Shown: positions 9,693 through 20,929 of the stretch, in pieces
Numbering within the stretch: position 1 is the first letter of the stretch
Layout: the number at the start of each line of letters is the position of its first letter
NCBI RefSeq assembly: GCF_016735115.1
Contig: NZ_JAERQJ010000003.1
Coordinates: 434,001-498,000, forward strand
Origin: Aquimarina mytili
Lineage (GTDB): Bacteria; Bacteroidota; Bacteroidia; Flavobacteriales; Flavobacteriaceae
Direction of reading: 5' to 3'
Length of the DNA stretch: 64,000 nucleotides
Position numbers and translations under genes: made by a program
The notes under the pieces: model-generated
Seen by the model: only the letters and a program-made list of their open reading frames with translations
Databases searched by the model: none
What the model was told of the DNA's origin: nothing

Positions 9693-12086
9693 ATGGAAAA
9701 ATTATTAAGTTTCGGATTTTGGAATGCGCTCGCTGGAGTAATACTACGTAATAGAGCTATAATATTTCTAACCATAATAGGAATTACAGTTTTTTTAGGA
9801 TTTCAATGGAAAAACATGAGATTTTCCTATACCGAAGCCAATCTTCTCCCTGATGATCACGAAGTAAATATAAAATATCAGGACTTTCTTGAAAAGTTTG
9901 GAGAAGAAGGTAACTTAATTGTGATGGCCATTAAGGATAGCTCACTTTTTACTCCAAAAAAACTAAAAGCCTGGAATGACTTTAATGATTCTTTTAAGCA
10001 ATACGAAGAGATTGATCTTGTAGTTTCAATCGGAGACCTTAAAAAACTTGAAAAAAAGGAAAACCCAGCAAGATTCGAATTGGTACCTTTTATCAAAGAC
10101 TCGAGCTTTACCCAAAAACAAGTTTCTAAATACAAATACGAATTATTTAATAAGCTTCCTTTTTATGAAGGCTTAGTATATAGCAAAAAGTCGCAAACGG
10201 TACAAAGTGCGCTTTACATAAAAAAAGATATTGTAAATACTCCTCTTAGAAAGAAATTCGTTGTCGAGGTTTTACAACCCGAAGTTGAAGCATTTGAGAA
10301 AGAACATAATATTGATATAAAAGTATCTGGTATGCCTTATATCAGAACTTTGAATTCGCAAAATATTATGGATGAGATTCAAATTTTCATCCTTGCGGCA
10401 TTGTTGATCACATCCCTTATATTCTTTTTCTTTTTTAGATCTTTTAGAGCAACTTTTATATCTATGACTGCAGTAATCATTGGTGTAATGTGGGCTTTTG
10501 GAATCTTAGGGTTACTGCGATATGAAATAACGGTACTTACAGCTATTATTCCTCCATTGGTGATTGTGATTGGGATCCCTAATTGCATTTTTCTAATTAA
10601 TAAATACCAACAGGAAATAAAAAAGCATGGTAATAAAGCAAAATCCTTACAACGAGTAATTACCAAAGTAGGAAATGCTACTTTAATGACTAATGTAACT
10701 ACTGCTGCGGGATTTGCAACGTTTGCACTAACCGAAAGCAAATTGCTCAAAGAATTTGGTATCGTAGCTTCATTAAACATTATTGCTTTATTTATCTTAT
10801 GCCTACTCGTTATTACGATTATTTACAGCTATATGCCTCAACCCAAAGAAAGGCACTTAAAACATTTAGGTAAAAGATGGATAGAAAGATTAGTGGACTG
10901 GATGGAAGATATGGTTAAAAATAGACGAGTAACCATTTATTTTTCTTCTGTCATTATTCTTATCGTAAGTATTATTGGCATCTATACAATAAAAGTCTCT
11001 GGAAGTTTATTAGAAGACATGCCAAAATCAACAGGCTTTTATAAAGATATCGTGTTTTTTGAAAATGAGTTTGATGGTGTTATGCCTTTAGAAATACTTA
11101 TAGATACGAAACGAAAACAAGGCGTTCTAAAACTACCTACGCTAAGACGTATGGAAAAGCTCCAGGAACTTTTGGAAGAAACTCCTGAGTTATCAAAACC
11201 CATCTCTATTGTTAGCCTGGCTAAATATTCTAAACAGGCATTTTATAACGGAAACCCAAAATACTATCAGCTACCAAGCAGTCAAGAACGAAATTTCATT
11301 TTACCATACCTTAAAAGCTTCGAATCAGAGTCAGACGTAATGAAAAGTTATATTGATTCTACGGGACAATATGCCCGAATCACCACTTTTATGAAAGATG
11401 TAGGCACCGAAGAAATGGAGCGTATTGAAGCCAATCTAGCGCCAAAATTGGAGAAAATATTTCCGAAAGACCGCTATGATGTTTCATTTACGGGTAAAGC
11501 GCTTATTTTTCAAAAAGGAACAAAATATCTGGTCTGGAACCTTACTTTTTCGTTAGGATTGGCAGTATTATTAATCGCCCTGTTCATGGCATGGATGTTT
11601 AGATCATTTAAAATGATTATTATATCACTCATCCCTAATCTATTGCCATTATTAATGACAGCAGGACTGATGGGCTTTTTAGGAGTTCCTATCAAACCAT
11701 CCACTATACTTGTTTTTAGTATTGCTTTTGGTATTTCTGTAGATGACACTATTCATTTTCTTGCAAAATATCGACAAGAATTAAAATCTAACCATTGGAG
11801 AATTCGAAAATCGGTTCTAGCTTCTTTAAGAGAAACGGGAGTGAGTATGTTTTATACCTCTACCGTTTTGTTTTTTGGATTTTCTGTATTTATGATCTCT
11901 AGTTTTGGAGGTACAAAAGCCCTAGGTGGTCTGGTTTCTACTACATTATTGTTTGCTATGTTAGCCAACCTGCTGCTGCTTCCATCTTTATTACTTTCTT
12001 TAGAGAGAAGTATCGCCAATAAGAAGACATTAAAAGAACCGGCTTTGAAAATCATCCCTAGCGATGAAGAGCTCGAAGAAGAATAA
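9693..12086 (+). CDS. MMPL/RND-superfamily transporter
   Basis: 797 residues with a duplicated RND layout: one transmembrane helix near residues 18-36, a large external loop, then five helices (about 228-390), then the same arrangement again (helix at 412-432, loop, helices at 640-770). The charged-in-membrane signature 'FGISVDDTIHFLAKYRQEL' near 680-698 is typical of MMPL/HpnN-like exporters and sterol-sensing-domain relatives; the first half has 'VIGIPNCIFLINKYQQEI' at the equivalent place, where the acidic residues are missing. Relatives export lipids or hydrophobic compounds; the substrate here is unknown. No partner membrane-fusion gene is adjacent, which argues against a tripartite drug pump. 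Confidence 0.85.
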   Translation: MEKLLSFGFWNALAGVILRNRAIIFLTIIGITVFLGFQWKNMRFSYTEANLLPDDHEVNIKYQDFLEKFGEEGNLIVMAIKDSSLFTPKKLKAWNDFNDSFKQYEEIDLVVSIGDLKKLEKKENPARFELVPFIKDSSFTQKQVSKYKYELFNKLPFYEGLVYSKKSQTVQSALYIKKDIVNTPLRKKFVVEVLQPEVEAFEKEHNIDIKVSGMPYIRTLNSQNIMDEIQIFILAALLITSLIFFFFFRSFRATFISMTAVIIGVMWAFGILGLLRYEITVLTAIIPPLVIVIGIPNCIFLINKYQQEIKKHGNKAKSLQRVITKVGNATLMTNVTTAAGFATFALTESKLLKEFGIVASLNIIALFILCLLVITIIYSYMPQPKERHLKHLGKRWIERLVDWMEDMVKNRRVTIYFSSVIILIVSIIGIYTIKVSGSLLEDMPKSTGFYKDIVFFENEFDGVMPLEILIDTKRKQGVLKLPTLRRMEKLQELLEETPELSKPISIVSLAKYSKQAFYNGNPKYYQLPSSQERNFILPYLKSFESESDVMKSYIDSTGQYARITTFMKDVGTEEMERIEANLAPKLEKIFPKDRYDVSFTGKALIFQKGTKYLVWNLTFSLGLAVLLIALFMAWMFRSFKMIIISLIPNLLPLLMTAGLMGFLGVPIKPSTILVFSIAFGISVDDTIHFLAKYRQELKSNHWRIRKSVLASLRETGVSMFYTSTVLFFGFSVFMISSFGGTKALGGLVSTTLLFAMLANLLLLPSLLLSLERSIANKKTLKEPALKIIPSDEELEEE

Positions 12087-12107
12087 AATCTATGCTGCAT
12101 AAAAAAA

Positions 12108-12129
12108 CCCTGCTAGAAAACTAACAGGG
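12108..12129. terminator. Hairpin downstream of the MMPL gene
   Basis: CCCTGCTAG (12108-12116), loop AAAA, CTAACAGGG (12121-12129), with one C-A mismatch on the plus strand that becomes G-U on the minus strand. The T-run lies on the minus strand (A7 at 12101-12107), so it is a better terminator for leftward transcripts. On the plus strand it probably protects the 3' end. Confidence 0.55.
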
Positions 12130-12575
12130 CTTATGTTAGATAGATTACCCCAAAACCTATCGAACTAAACTTAACGTAAACACAATCGTCATAATTGCAT
12201 AAACAAGATACGACCCCTTTTTATATTTTGAAATACCCATTGGGGGGGAAAAATCCCCTTTTTTCTATTTTTTTTTAAATTTTAACATTATTTCAATTAA
12301 CAAAATAATCGAAAACACTTCTAAACACATGATTATCAATATTTTATAAATGAATACTATTTTTAATTTTTAGATTTTAAATCAGAAAAAAGACCATAAA
12401 TATTGTCTTTTTTTGCATGAAAATTGCGTTTTTACGGTTTTCCTCATAGAATCGGATTCTCAAAAAGCGTCAGATTTTTAGTATCCCAGTTATTAAACGT
12501 AACAAAAAATAATAAAATTTTAAAACCCGTTTTTTTTTGAATTCATAACATTATGCTTCAATCAGATTAAAAATT
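12130..12575. other. Intergenic region between the MMPL gene and asnS
   Basis: About 450 AT-rich nt with no credible reading frame. At 12242-12264 a G7-A5-T-C4-T6 stretch can fold into GGGGA/TCCCC followed by a T-run, a short terminator-like hairpin on the plus strand. Nothing else is recognisable. Confidence 0.5.
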
Positions 12576-12583
12576 TATCTTTG
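12576..12583 (+). promoter_or_regulatory. -7 box of asnS promoter
   Basis: TATCTTTG matches TAnnTTTG and lies 95 nt before the asnS ATG, giving a leader of roughly 90 nt. A T-box leader was not recognised and is not expected in Bacteroidota. Confidence 0.55.
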
Positions 12584-12678
12584 CTACCTCAATTTTTTAA
12601 TTCTTGTTATTAAGACGATTATTAATTCTATAAGAAGTATTGAATTGAAGAAATTACACCACTTACAAATAAAACAAA

Positions 12679-14121
12679 ATGAAACACACTAAAGTAGTAG
12701 AAGTATTAAAAAGTGACAAACTATTACAACCCGTAACCATAAAAGGTTGGGTTCGTTCTTTTCGTAATGACAGATTTATTGCAGTAAATGATGGATCGAC
12801 TATTAATAATATACAGTGTGTTTTAGATGATAATACAATTGATACCGACATTCAAAACAGAATTAATATCGGAGCCGCCATTGCAGTTACCGGTACTTTG
12901 GTAGAAAGTCAGGGAAAAGGGCAAAGTGTTGAGATACAAGTTACCAGTATTGAAATTGAAGGAGACGCAGATCCGGAAGAACTAAAACTCACCATCCTAT
13001 CCCCTAAACGTCATAGTTTAGAAAAACTAAGAGAGCAAGCACACCTTAGAGTACGCACCAATACATTTGGGGCCATTATGCGGGTACGTTCAAAATTGTC
13101 TTTTGCTATCCATGAATATTTTCAAAAAAATGACTTCTATTATGTACACACTCCAGTAATTACAAAAAGTGATGCTGAAGGCGCCGGTGAAGCATTTAAA
13201 GTGACTAATCTAGACCTTAATAATATTCCAAAAGATGAAAATGGCGAAGTAGATTATAAAAAAGATTTTTTTGGAGGCGAGACCAATCTAACGGTTTCAG
13301 GCCAATTAGAAGCTGAAACGTATGCTATGGGACTTGGTCAGGTATATACTTTTGGACCAACTTTTAGAGCAGAAAATTCAAACACATCCAGACACCTTGC
13401 AGAATTTTGGATGGTTGAACCTGAAGTTGCTTTCTGTGATCTTGACGGTAATATGGATTTGGCTGAAGATTTTATAAAATATGTACTGCAATATGCTTTG
13501 GACAATTGTGCTGATGATTTGGAGTTTTTAGAAAATCGTTTAGTTCAAGAAGACAAACAAAAACCACAGGCAGAACGTTCAGAGATGTTACTTCGTGATA
13601 AGTTAAAGTTTGTTTTAGAAAACAACTTTAAGAGAGTTAGTTATACCGAAGCTATTGAAATTTTACAGAATTCTAAACCCAACAAAAAGAAGAAGTTTAA
13701 ATTTCCGATTGATGGATGGGGAGCTGATTTACAAAGTGAACATGAGCGATTTTTGGTAGAAAAACACTTTAAATGCCCGGTAATTCTATTTGATTATCCT
13801 GCCGATATTAAATCATTCTATATGCGCTTAAATGAAGACGGAAAAACTGTACGCGCTATGGATATTTTATTCCCCGGAATTGGAGAGATTGTAGGAGGGT
13901 CACAACGTGAAGAACGCTTAGATGTTCTTAAAGAAAAAATGGCTGCTCTTAATATTCCAGAAGAAGACCTATGGTGGTATTTAGATACAAGACGTTTTGG
14001 AACCTGTACGCATAGTGGTTTTGGACTTGGTTTTGAACGTTTAGTCCTTTTTGTAACCGGAATGGGAAATATAAGAGACGTAATCCCATACCCTAGAACA
14101 CCACTTAATGCTGAGTTTTAG
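12679..14121 (+). CDS. asnS: Asparaginyl-tRNA synthetase
   Basis: Class IIb aminoacyl-tRNA synthetase charging tRNA-Asn; 480 residues. The N-terminal OB-fold anticodon-binding domain (about 15-110) opens with 'VTIKGWVRSFRNDRFIAVNDGST'. The catalytic domain has motif 2 'TFGPTFRAENSNTSRHLAEFWMVEPE' and motif 3 'GFGLGFERLVLFVTGMGNIRDVIPYPRTP'. 'RAENSNTSRH' is the AsnRS-type sequence that separates it from AspRS. It contains the insertion between motifs 2 and 3 common in bacterial AsnRS. In many flavobacteria asnS is followed by rpoN; here rpoN is 30 kb away. Confidence 0.97.
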   Translation: MKHTKVVEVLKSDKLLQPVTIKGWVRSFRNDRFIAVNDGSTINNIQCVLDDNTIDTDIQNRINIGAAIAVTGTLVESQGKGQSVEIQVTSIEIEGDADPEELKLTILSPKRHSLEKLREQAHLRVRTNTFGAIMRVRSKLSFAIHEYFQKNDFYYVHTPVITKSDAEGAGEAFKVTNLDLNNIPKDENGEVDYKKDFFGGETNLTVSGQLEAETYAMGLGQVYTFGPTFRAENSNTSRHLAEFWMVEPEVAFCDLDGNMDLAEDFIKYVLQYALDNCADDLEFLENRLVQEDKQKPQAERSEMLLRDKLKFVLENNFKRVSYTEAIEILQNSKPNKKKKFKFPIDGWGADLQSEHERFLVEKHFKCPVILFDYPADIKSFYMRLNEDGKTVRAMDILFPGIGEIVGGSQREERLDVLKEKMAALNIPEEDLWWYLDTRRFGTCTHSGFGLGFERLVLFVTGMGNIRDVIPYPRTPLNAEF

Positions 14122-14175
14122 TAAAGCGTGATTCTATCTCAGTATTAAATGAGGAGTATGGACCACAATTTTACT

Positions 14176-14757
14176 CTAATTATAATGCTTCTTTAGTAAA
14201 ATCTCAGAAATCAGATCCTTGATGACCATTTTGTCAAAATCGGGTTTCTGAGATTTACTTCTTGCTTTTCTTATTTTCTCAAAGTGTGGGATTTTACCAG
14301 TTTTGGTTAAGAAATTAAGTACCTCTTCAAAAAAATCATTAAGAATAGGAATCACAAATCGACTGGATTTATTCTTTTCTTTTAAATGAATAAATTTCTT
14401 AGTATACGCCAAAAATATCTGTGGATATTGAGCAAAAGTCATTAATGCCTGGCAAAAACTTTGATACACCTGTTCGCGATTAAAATTATATTTAAACTGT
14501 AATTTTGAATGGTCCAAATTTTTAATAGTGTATATCAAAACGCCCTCTTTGATAAAAGTACTGTAATCATTTTTAGAATAGTAATACACCTCCATCCCAA
14601 TATTTGTATTTACAATTAGTACTTCATCTCCAATGTTTTGCTTTAAAAAAGATTCAAAAACAACAACCATAGATGTGGACATTAATAACCTGCGTTTGAT
14701 ATCTGTAGATCTGATATTTACAGATTTTATACCCTCTATATTGCTATTGTTATTCAT
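14176..14757 (-). CDS. Unrecognised 193-residue protein, third gene of the katG operon
   Basis: I do not recognise this family. It has no signal peptide or membrane segment, so it is probably cytoplasmic. The N-terminal 50 residues include an IRSTDIKRRLLMSTSMVVVFESFL segment suggestive of alpha/beta structure; the C-terminal third is basic (KIRKARSKSQKPDFDKMVIK). It lies 9 nt after the ankyrin gene, which follows katG on the same strand, so co-transcription is likely. Catalase-linked ankyrin proteins have a proposed haem-delivery role, so a part in catalase maturation or oxidative stress is possible, but only by position. Confidence 0.7.
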   Translation of the reverse strand: MNNNSNIEGIKSVNIRSTDIKRRLLMSTSMVVVFESFLKQNIGDEVLIVNTNIGMEVYYYSKNDYSTFIKEGVLIYTIKNLDHSKLQFKYNFNREQVYQSFCQALMTFAQYPQIFLAYTKKFIHLKEKNKSSRFVIPILNDFFEEVLNFLTKTGKIPHFEKIRKARSKSQKPDFDKMVIKDLISEILLKKHYN

Positions 14758-14766
14758 TCTATATAA

Positions 14767-15219
14767 TTATATAATTGAAATGTCTACGCCTTGATTTTGA
14801 GCATGCATTGCAGCGGTATAACCTTTATTGTCTTTTGCATGTATATCTGCTCCATTTTCAAGAAGTAATTTAATAATTTCCTTTTGTCCAAAAGTAGCAG
14901 CATATATTAATGCGGTGGCATCATTAAAGTTTTTTTCGTTAACATCGGCCCCAGATTTAATCAACAATTCTGCTATATCATAATATCCTTTAAAACAAAC
15001 TCCCATTAAAGATGTATTACCTGCATTATCTTTATCATTAATACGAGGATTATACTTCAAAATTAACCTAGTGATATCTATAAATCCATAATACGAAGCC
15101 AATAGCAAGGGTGTAGAACCTCTTTCATTTTTGACATTAACAAGTGTTGGATCTACGTCCAAAATCGACTGTACCTCTTCTAGTTCATTTGATCGAATGG
15201 CATTAAAAATATCCTCCAT
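14767..15219 (-). CDS. Ankyrin-repeat protein linked to catalase
   Basis: 150 residues, almost entirely ankyrin repeats: about four units, recognisable from 'GSTPLLLASYYGFIDITRLIL', 'AGNTSLMGVCFKGYYDIAELL', 'DATALIYAATFGQKEIIKLL' and 'GYTAAMHAQNQG'. No signal peptide, so cytosolic. It sits directly downstream of katG. In Pseudomonas aeruginosa the katB-ankB pair and in Campylobacter jejuni the katA-neighbour Cj1386 are precedents in which an ankyrin protein supports catalase activity or haem loading. By analogy this protein may help KatG mature. The 184-nt gap to katG contains a hairpin, so it may be expressed below katG. Confidence 0.88.
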   Translation of the reverse strand: MEDIFNAIRSNELEEVQSILDVDPTLVNVKNERGSTPLLLASYYGFIDITRLILKYNPRINDKDNAGNTSLMGVCFKGYYDIAELLIKSGADVNEKNFNDATALIYAATFGQKEIIKLLLENGADIHAKDNKGYTAAMHAQNQGVDISII

Positions 15220-15345
15220 TAATACTATATTTAAATTAATTATACCTAACCTGTCTGCTTAAACGCTATCCTTAAATATCAAAACCTTAATTACGATACA
15301 GCAATCAAACTACATATATCTAACTTTAAAAGCGCTTATTCAAAA

Positions 15346-15371
15346 CGGGTGATTTTGATCTAAACCACCCG
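15346..15371 (-). terminator. Weak hairpin between katG and the ankyrin gene
   Basis: CGGGTG (15346-15351) pairs with CACCCG (15366-15371) over a 14-nt loop; on the minus strand it is followed by TTTTG. A partial terminator or 3'-stabilising hairpin that could set the katG-to-ankyrin ratio. Confidence 0.4.
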
Positions 15372-15403
15372 AATACAGTATTTTTATATTTAAGAATCTC
15401 AAT

Positions 15404-17692
<2,289 letters not shown>

Positions 17693-17917
17693 TTAAAGTT
17701 TTAAAAACAAGAAAATTATGTAAACCTCGTACTACCAAGTTTCCGGACTACATTGGCGCACATCTTTTATGAGGATTAGACACATTTAAAGATACTCGAT
17801 ATTTCACATAAAATCAACAACTTAAATCGATTGTAATAATTAATGAATAATAATAATCTATTTAACAAAAAATTATAATTAATAAAACTTATACTTAAGT
17901 GAGAACTCAGAAAAGAT

Positions 17918-18682
17918 TTATTGCTCTATCCATTTCCTAAAATCGGATGTATTTGATGAACTTGTCATCACTTTGTCATCGACCCCTTGCATTTTTATGA
18001 GTAACCTATTTTTAAAATGATTTTCTATGGTAGTAATATATTCTATATGTACAATTTGACTTCTGTTGATTTTAAAGAACTTTTTAGGATTTAACAATGC
18101 TATGAGTACTCCTATTTTTTCAAGAATTGGATGTTTTTTTCCATTCAGATCGGTAGCCACACAAAAATCCCCAGAAGCTTCAATAACACTTATATCGATA
18201 ACATTAAGCAATTGAATACCTTTGGATCTTTTTATCACAAATCGTTTTTTATATTGTATTTGTTCTTCTTGTAATGCCGATTTTAAAGCATGTAATGTAG
18301 AATGGTTTAGGGCTTTATAATCTCCTTGTTTAAATAATGATTCATATTTTTCAAGAGCTTTCTTAAAATCGCTTTGTGAATATGGTTTCAAAATATATGC
18401 TATTCCGTTAGTATTAAACGCTTGAAATAAATATTCATCATGTGCAGAACAAAAAATAATAGGGCAATCAACTGCTACTTCATCAAACAAATCAAATGAA
18501 ATTCCATCCAATAACTGAATATCAGACAATATAAAATCGTAGGTATTTTTATCTAAAAGTATTTTTCCTTCAACAACTGATCTAGACCAATGATGATCAA
18601 TATGTTCATCAAAATAGTCATTTACATGCGTTATCAATTTTTGATATGCCGGGATTTCATCTTCTAAAATTAATATATTCAT
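17918..18682 (-). CDS. LytTR-family response regulator
   Basis: 254 residues. The N-terminal receiver domain has the acidic pair Glu7/Asp8 (LILEDE) and phosphoacceptor Asp54 (ILSDIQLLDG). The C-terminal LytTR DNA-binding domain covers about 140-250, with 'FVIKRSKGIQLLNVIDISVIEASGDF' and 'FFKINRSQIVHIEYI'. It lies 9 nt downstream of the LytS-type kinase gene and is the last gene of a four-gene minus-strand cluster beginning with a TonB-type receptor. Such pairs often control the adjacent outer-membrane receptor; the palindrome before the receptor gene (23329-23347) is a possible target, although LytTR sites are usually direct repeats. Confidence 0.93.
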   Translation of the reverse strand: MNILILEDEIPAYQKLITHVNDYFDEHIDHHWSRSVVEGKILLDKNTYDFILSDIQLLDGISFDLFDEVAVDCPIIFCSAHDEYLFQAFNTNGIAYILKPYSQSDFKKALEKYESLFKQGDYKALNHSTLHALKSALQEEQIQYKKRFVIKRSKGIQLLNVIDISVIEASGDFCVATDLNGKKHPILEKIGVLIALLNPKKFFKINRSQIVHIEYITTIENHFKNRLLIKMQGVDDKVMTSSSNTSDFRKWIEQ

Positions 18683-18691
18683 GTCTTAATA

Positions 18692-19705
18692 TTAAGATTC
18701 ATTACTTAATCGAATTATCGGGATACAAACTTTAAACTCTGATTCTGAATCAATAATTTGCACTTCTTGATCTGATAATAATTGATATCGTGTTTTCAAA
18801 TTCTGTAAACCTGTCCCAAAAGATTCTTTTCCATTACTGATTTTGGTTTTATTATTACTAACTTTTAACCAATCTTCTTCTATTAAAATAGTAGTATTGA
18901 TCGTGGTATCTTGCTTTGCTTTGTTATGTTTTACTACATTTTCTAATAATGCTTGTATTGCACCTGTGGGAATAAATCGGTCCGCAAGGTCGATCTCTTT
19001 TTTTATGTCGAAATTATAGTCTTTCTCAAATCGGGTTTGTATTAAAAAAATATAGTTTTCTGCGAGTGCTATTTCTTCGGAAAGCTCCATCACCTCGGCA
19101 TCTTTGGTTTGTATTAAATAACGATAAATTAATGACAATCGATTAATGTACTCTTTAGCTTTACCGGTATTACTATCTATTAGTGCATCTAAAGTATTGA
19201 GGTTATTGAACAAAAAATGCGGATCAATTTGTGAGCGCAATAGTTTTAATTCGTTTTCTTTTTGTTGTTTCTGCACTTTAAAAAACTGTGCTTGGCTTTC
19301 ATAGAATTTTTTTGAAAGTAATATACCTAAAGTGAATCCTACCTCTTCGGTAATTTCAAAAACACTTATCGCAATTAGGTTATACCACTTAGGAAAATTA
19401 TTCCAATCATGACCTCCAGACCAAAAACCAGCTATATAGGTAATAAACCCACCTATACCTAATATAATTAATCCCCAAAATGTAAGGTGAAAATACTTTT
19501 TATCTTTTATAAGAAAATTTGGAATAATCCAGTAAATAAAAAGCATACTAACTATAAAAGAAGTGATGATAGCTGCCGGAATATCTATAAAATACTCTAT
19601 AAGCTCACTATCTTGCCTGTAATAGTTAATACAATTTAATATAGTAGTAACCAAATATACGATAGCTATTACTACATAATCTGATCTTTTTAACTTAGTA
19701 TTCAT
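18692..19705 (-). CDS. LytS/YehU-type sensor histidine kinase
   Basis: 337 residues. Four hydrophobic segments (about 9-27, 44-65, 73-95 and 108-130) form the membrane part, followed by a short coiled coil. The His_kinase domain has the phosphoacceptor His163 in 'LLRSQIDPHFLFNNLN', an N-box 'ALLENVVKHN' and a G-box 'GTGLQNLKTRYQLL'. There is no large periplasmic sensor domain, so it probably senses through its membrane helices or a partner. It sits between the serine hydrolase gene (8 nt away) and the LytTR regulator gene (9 nt away), and all are likely co-transcribed. Confidence 0.93.
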   Translation of the reverse strand: MNTKLKRSDYVVIAIVYLVTTILNCINYYRQDSELIEYFIDIPAAIITSFIVSMLFIYWIIPNFLIKDKKYFHLTFWGLIILGIGGFITYIAGFWSGGHDWNNFPKWYNLIAISVFEITEEVGFTLGILLSKKFYESQAQFFKVQKQQKENELKLLRSQIDPHFLFNNLNTLDALIDSNTGKAKEYINRLSLIYRYLIQTKDAEVMELSEEIALAENYIFLIQTRFEKDYNFDIKKEIDLADRFIPTGAIQALLENVVKHNKAKQDTTINTTILIEEDWLKVSNNKTKISNGKESFGTGLQNLKTRYQLLSDQEVQIIDSESEFKVCIPIIRLSNES

Positions 19706-19713
19706 ATTTTAAT

Positions 19714-20919
19714 TTACCTATTTTTTTGTTTTCTGATAGCTCTAAAGGACCATCGTGTAAAAAAAATAATCGTAAGAATAAGAAAAATTAAAATCAAACC
19801 TACGCTAATATATAATTTTGTTCTACCTGGATCAGAAAGCATATAGAAAAAGAGGTCTTGACCTAATTGCTCTCCATACTCTGAATTTGTAAATAGTACA
19901 TATCCCCAATCTTTTTTGGTATCTAATGTAAACCAACCTGTAAATCCCTCATTATTGCCACTATGCAGATAAAGGTTTGTAAAAGGTAAATGAGGAATTG
20001 TAAAACCTAAAGAATATGATACGTCAAAATCATCATAAGGTACTTTTGAATGAGGTTTCAGTAACTCAGAATAACTCTCTTGAGACAAAACGTCTTTATT
20101 CATTACGGCAATCATCCATTTCGAGAATTCCAAAGGTTCTGAATGCATTGAGGATGGCGCATAAAATTTTCTATCTTCCTTTTTGAACCAATACTCATTT
20201 TTCCAATCAATCCACTTACCATCTTCATCATAAGGCTCTGCTTTATGCTGTCTAGTGTATTCATTTTGAACATAGACTGTATGTTTCAAACCAAGTGGGG
20301 CGGCTATTCTCTTTTGAAACTCGGCTTCTAGTCCTGCATCATCAGTTTTTAAAATATGTTTTAGCACCAGAGTCAAATATTGATACCCTTCTCCAGAATA
20401 CAAATAATCGGTTCCAGGTTCAAATTGAATATTAAGCCTATTATCATCATTATCTTCTCTCCAATTTGGAAATCCGCTACGGTGGCAAAGAACCATTCTA
20501 GCTGTTATTTTCTTGTAACGTTCATCATGAGCAATATCTGGATACTCCATATATTGATATAGTGGTTTATCTAAATCTAATAATCCATCTTCGACAAAAG
20601 TCATCACAAAAAATCCGAATACTGGCTTTGATATTGAAGCTACTTCAAAAATGGTCTGGTTGGTTATAGGTAGTTTTTCTTCCACATTAGCGTATCCTTT
20701 TGTTTTATGGTATACTACTTCTCCATTATTAACAACAACAAATGATACCCCTGGAATATTATATTCCTTCATTTTTGAGTCAATAAAAGCATCAATAGAA
20801 TCTTTAGGAATATCAAAACCCAAATAACTATCTATAGAAGTCTGTTTTTTTGAAGTACAACTTAAGACGCCCACACTAAGTGCAACGAGGAAACCAAAAT
20901 GTTTTATATACTTTCTCAT
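19714..20919 (-). CDS. Serine beta-lactamase-like hydrolase (peptidase S12 family), lipoprotein
   Basis: 401 residues from ATG at 20919. A longer frame reaches 21009 but runs into the receptor gene and lacks the signal peptide at its start. The N-terminus is a lipoprotein signal ending at Cys21 (GVLSC). The class C fold is shown by the nucleophile motif 'SISK' (Ser95-Lys98), 'YSGEGYQY' in the Tyr-motif position, and 'LHSGNNEGFTGWF' in the HxG position. A C-terminal transmembrane helix follows (about 372-392, LYISVGLILIFLILTIIFF) with a basic tail. Relatives are D-aminopeptidases, esterases or peptidoglycan hydrolases; the substrate is unknown. Tight linkage to a receptor and a two-component system suggests it processes the ligand sensed or imported. 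Confidence 0.88.
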   Translation of the reverse strand: MRKYIKHFGFLVALSVGVLSCTSKKQTSIDSYLGFDIPKDSIDAFIDSKMKEYNIPGVSFVVVNNGEVVYHKTKGYANVEEKLPITNQTIFEVASISKPVFGFFVMTFVEDGLLDLDKPLYQYMEYPDIAHDERYKKITARMVLCHRSGFPNWREDNDDNRLNIQFEPGTDYLYSGEGYQYLTLVLKHILKTDDAGLEAEFQKRIAAPLGLKHTVYVQNEYTRQHKAEPYDEDGKWIDWKNEYWFKKEDRKFYAPSSMHSEPLEFSKWMIAVMNKDVLSQESYSELLKPHSKVPYDDFDVSYSLGFTIPHLPFTNLYLHSGNNEGFTGWFTLDTKKDWGYVLFTNSEYGEQLGQDLFFYMLSDPGRTKLYISVGLILIFLILTIIFFTRWSFRAIRKQKNR

Positions 20920-20929
20920 TACATTATAT

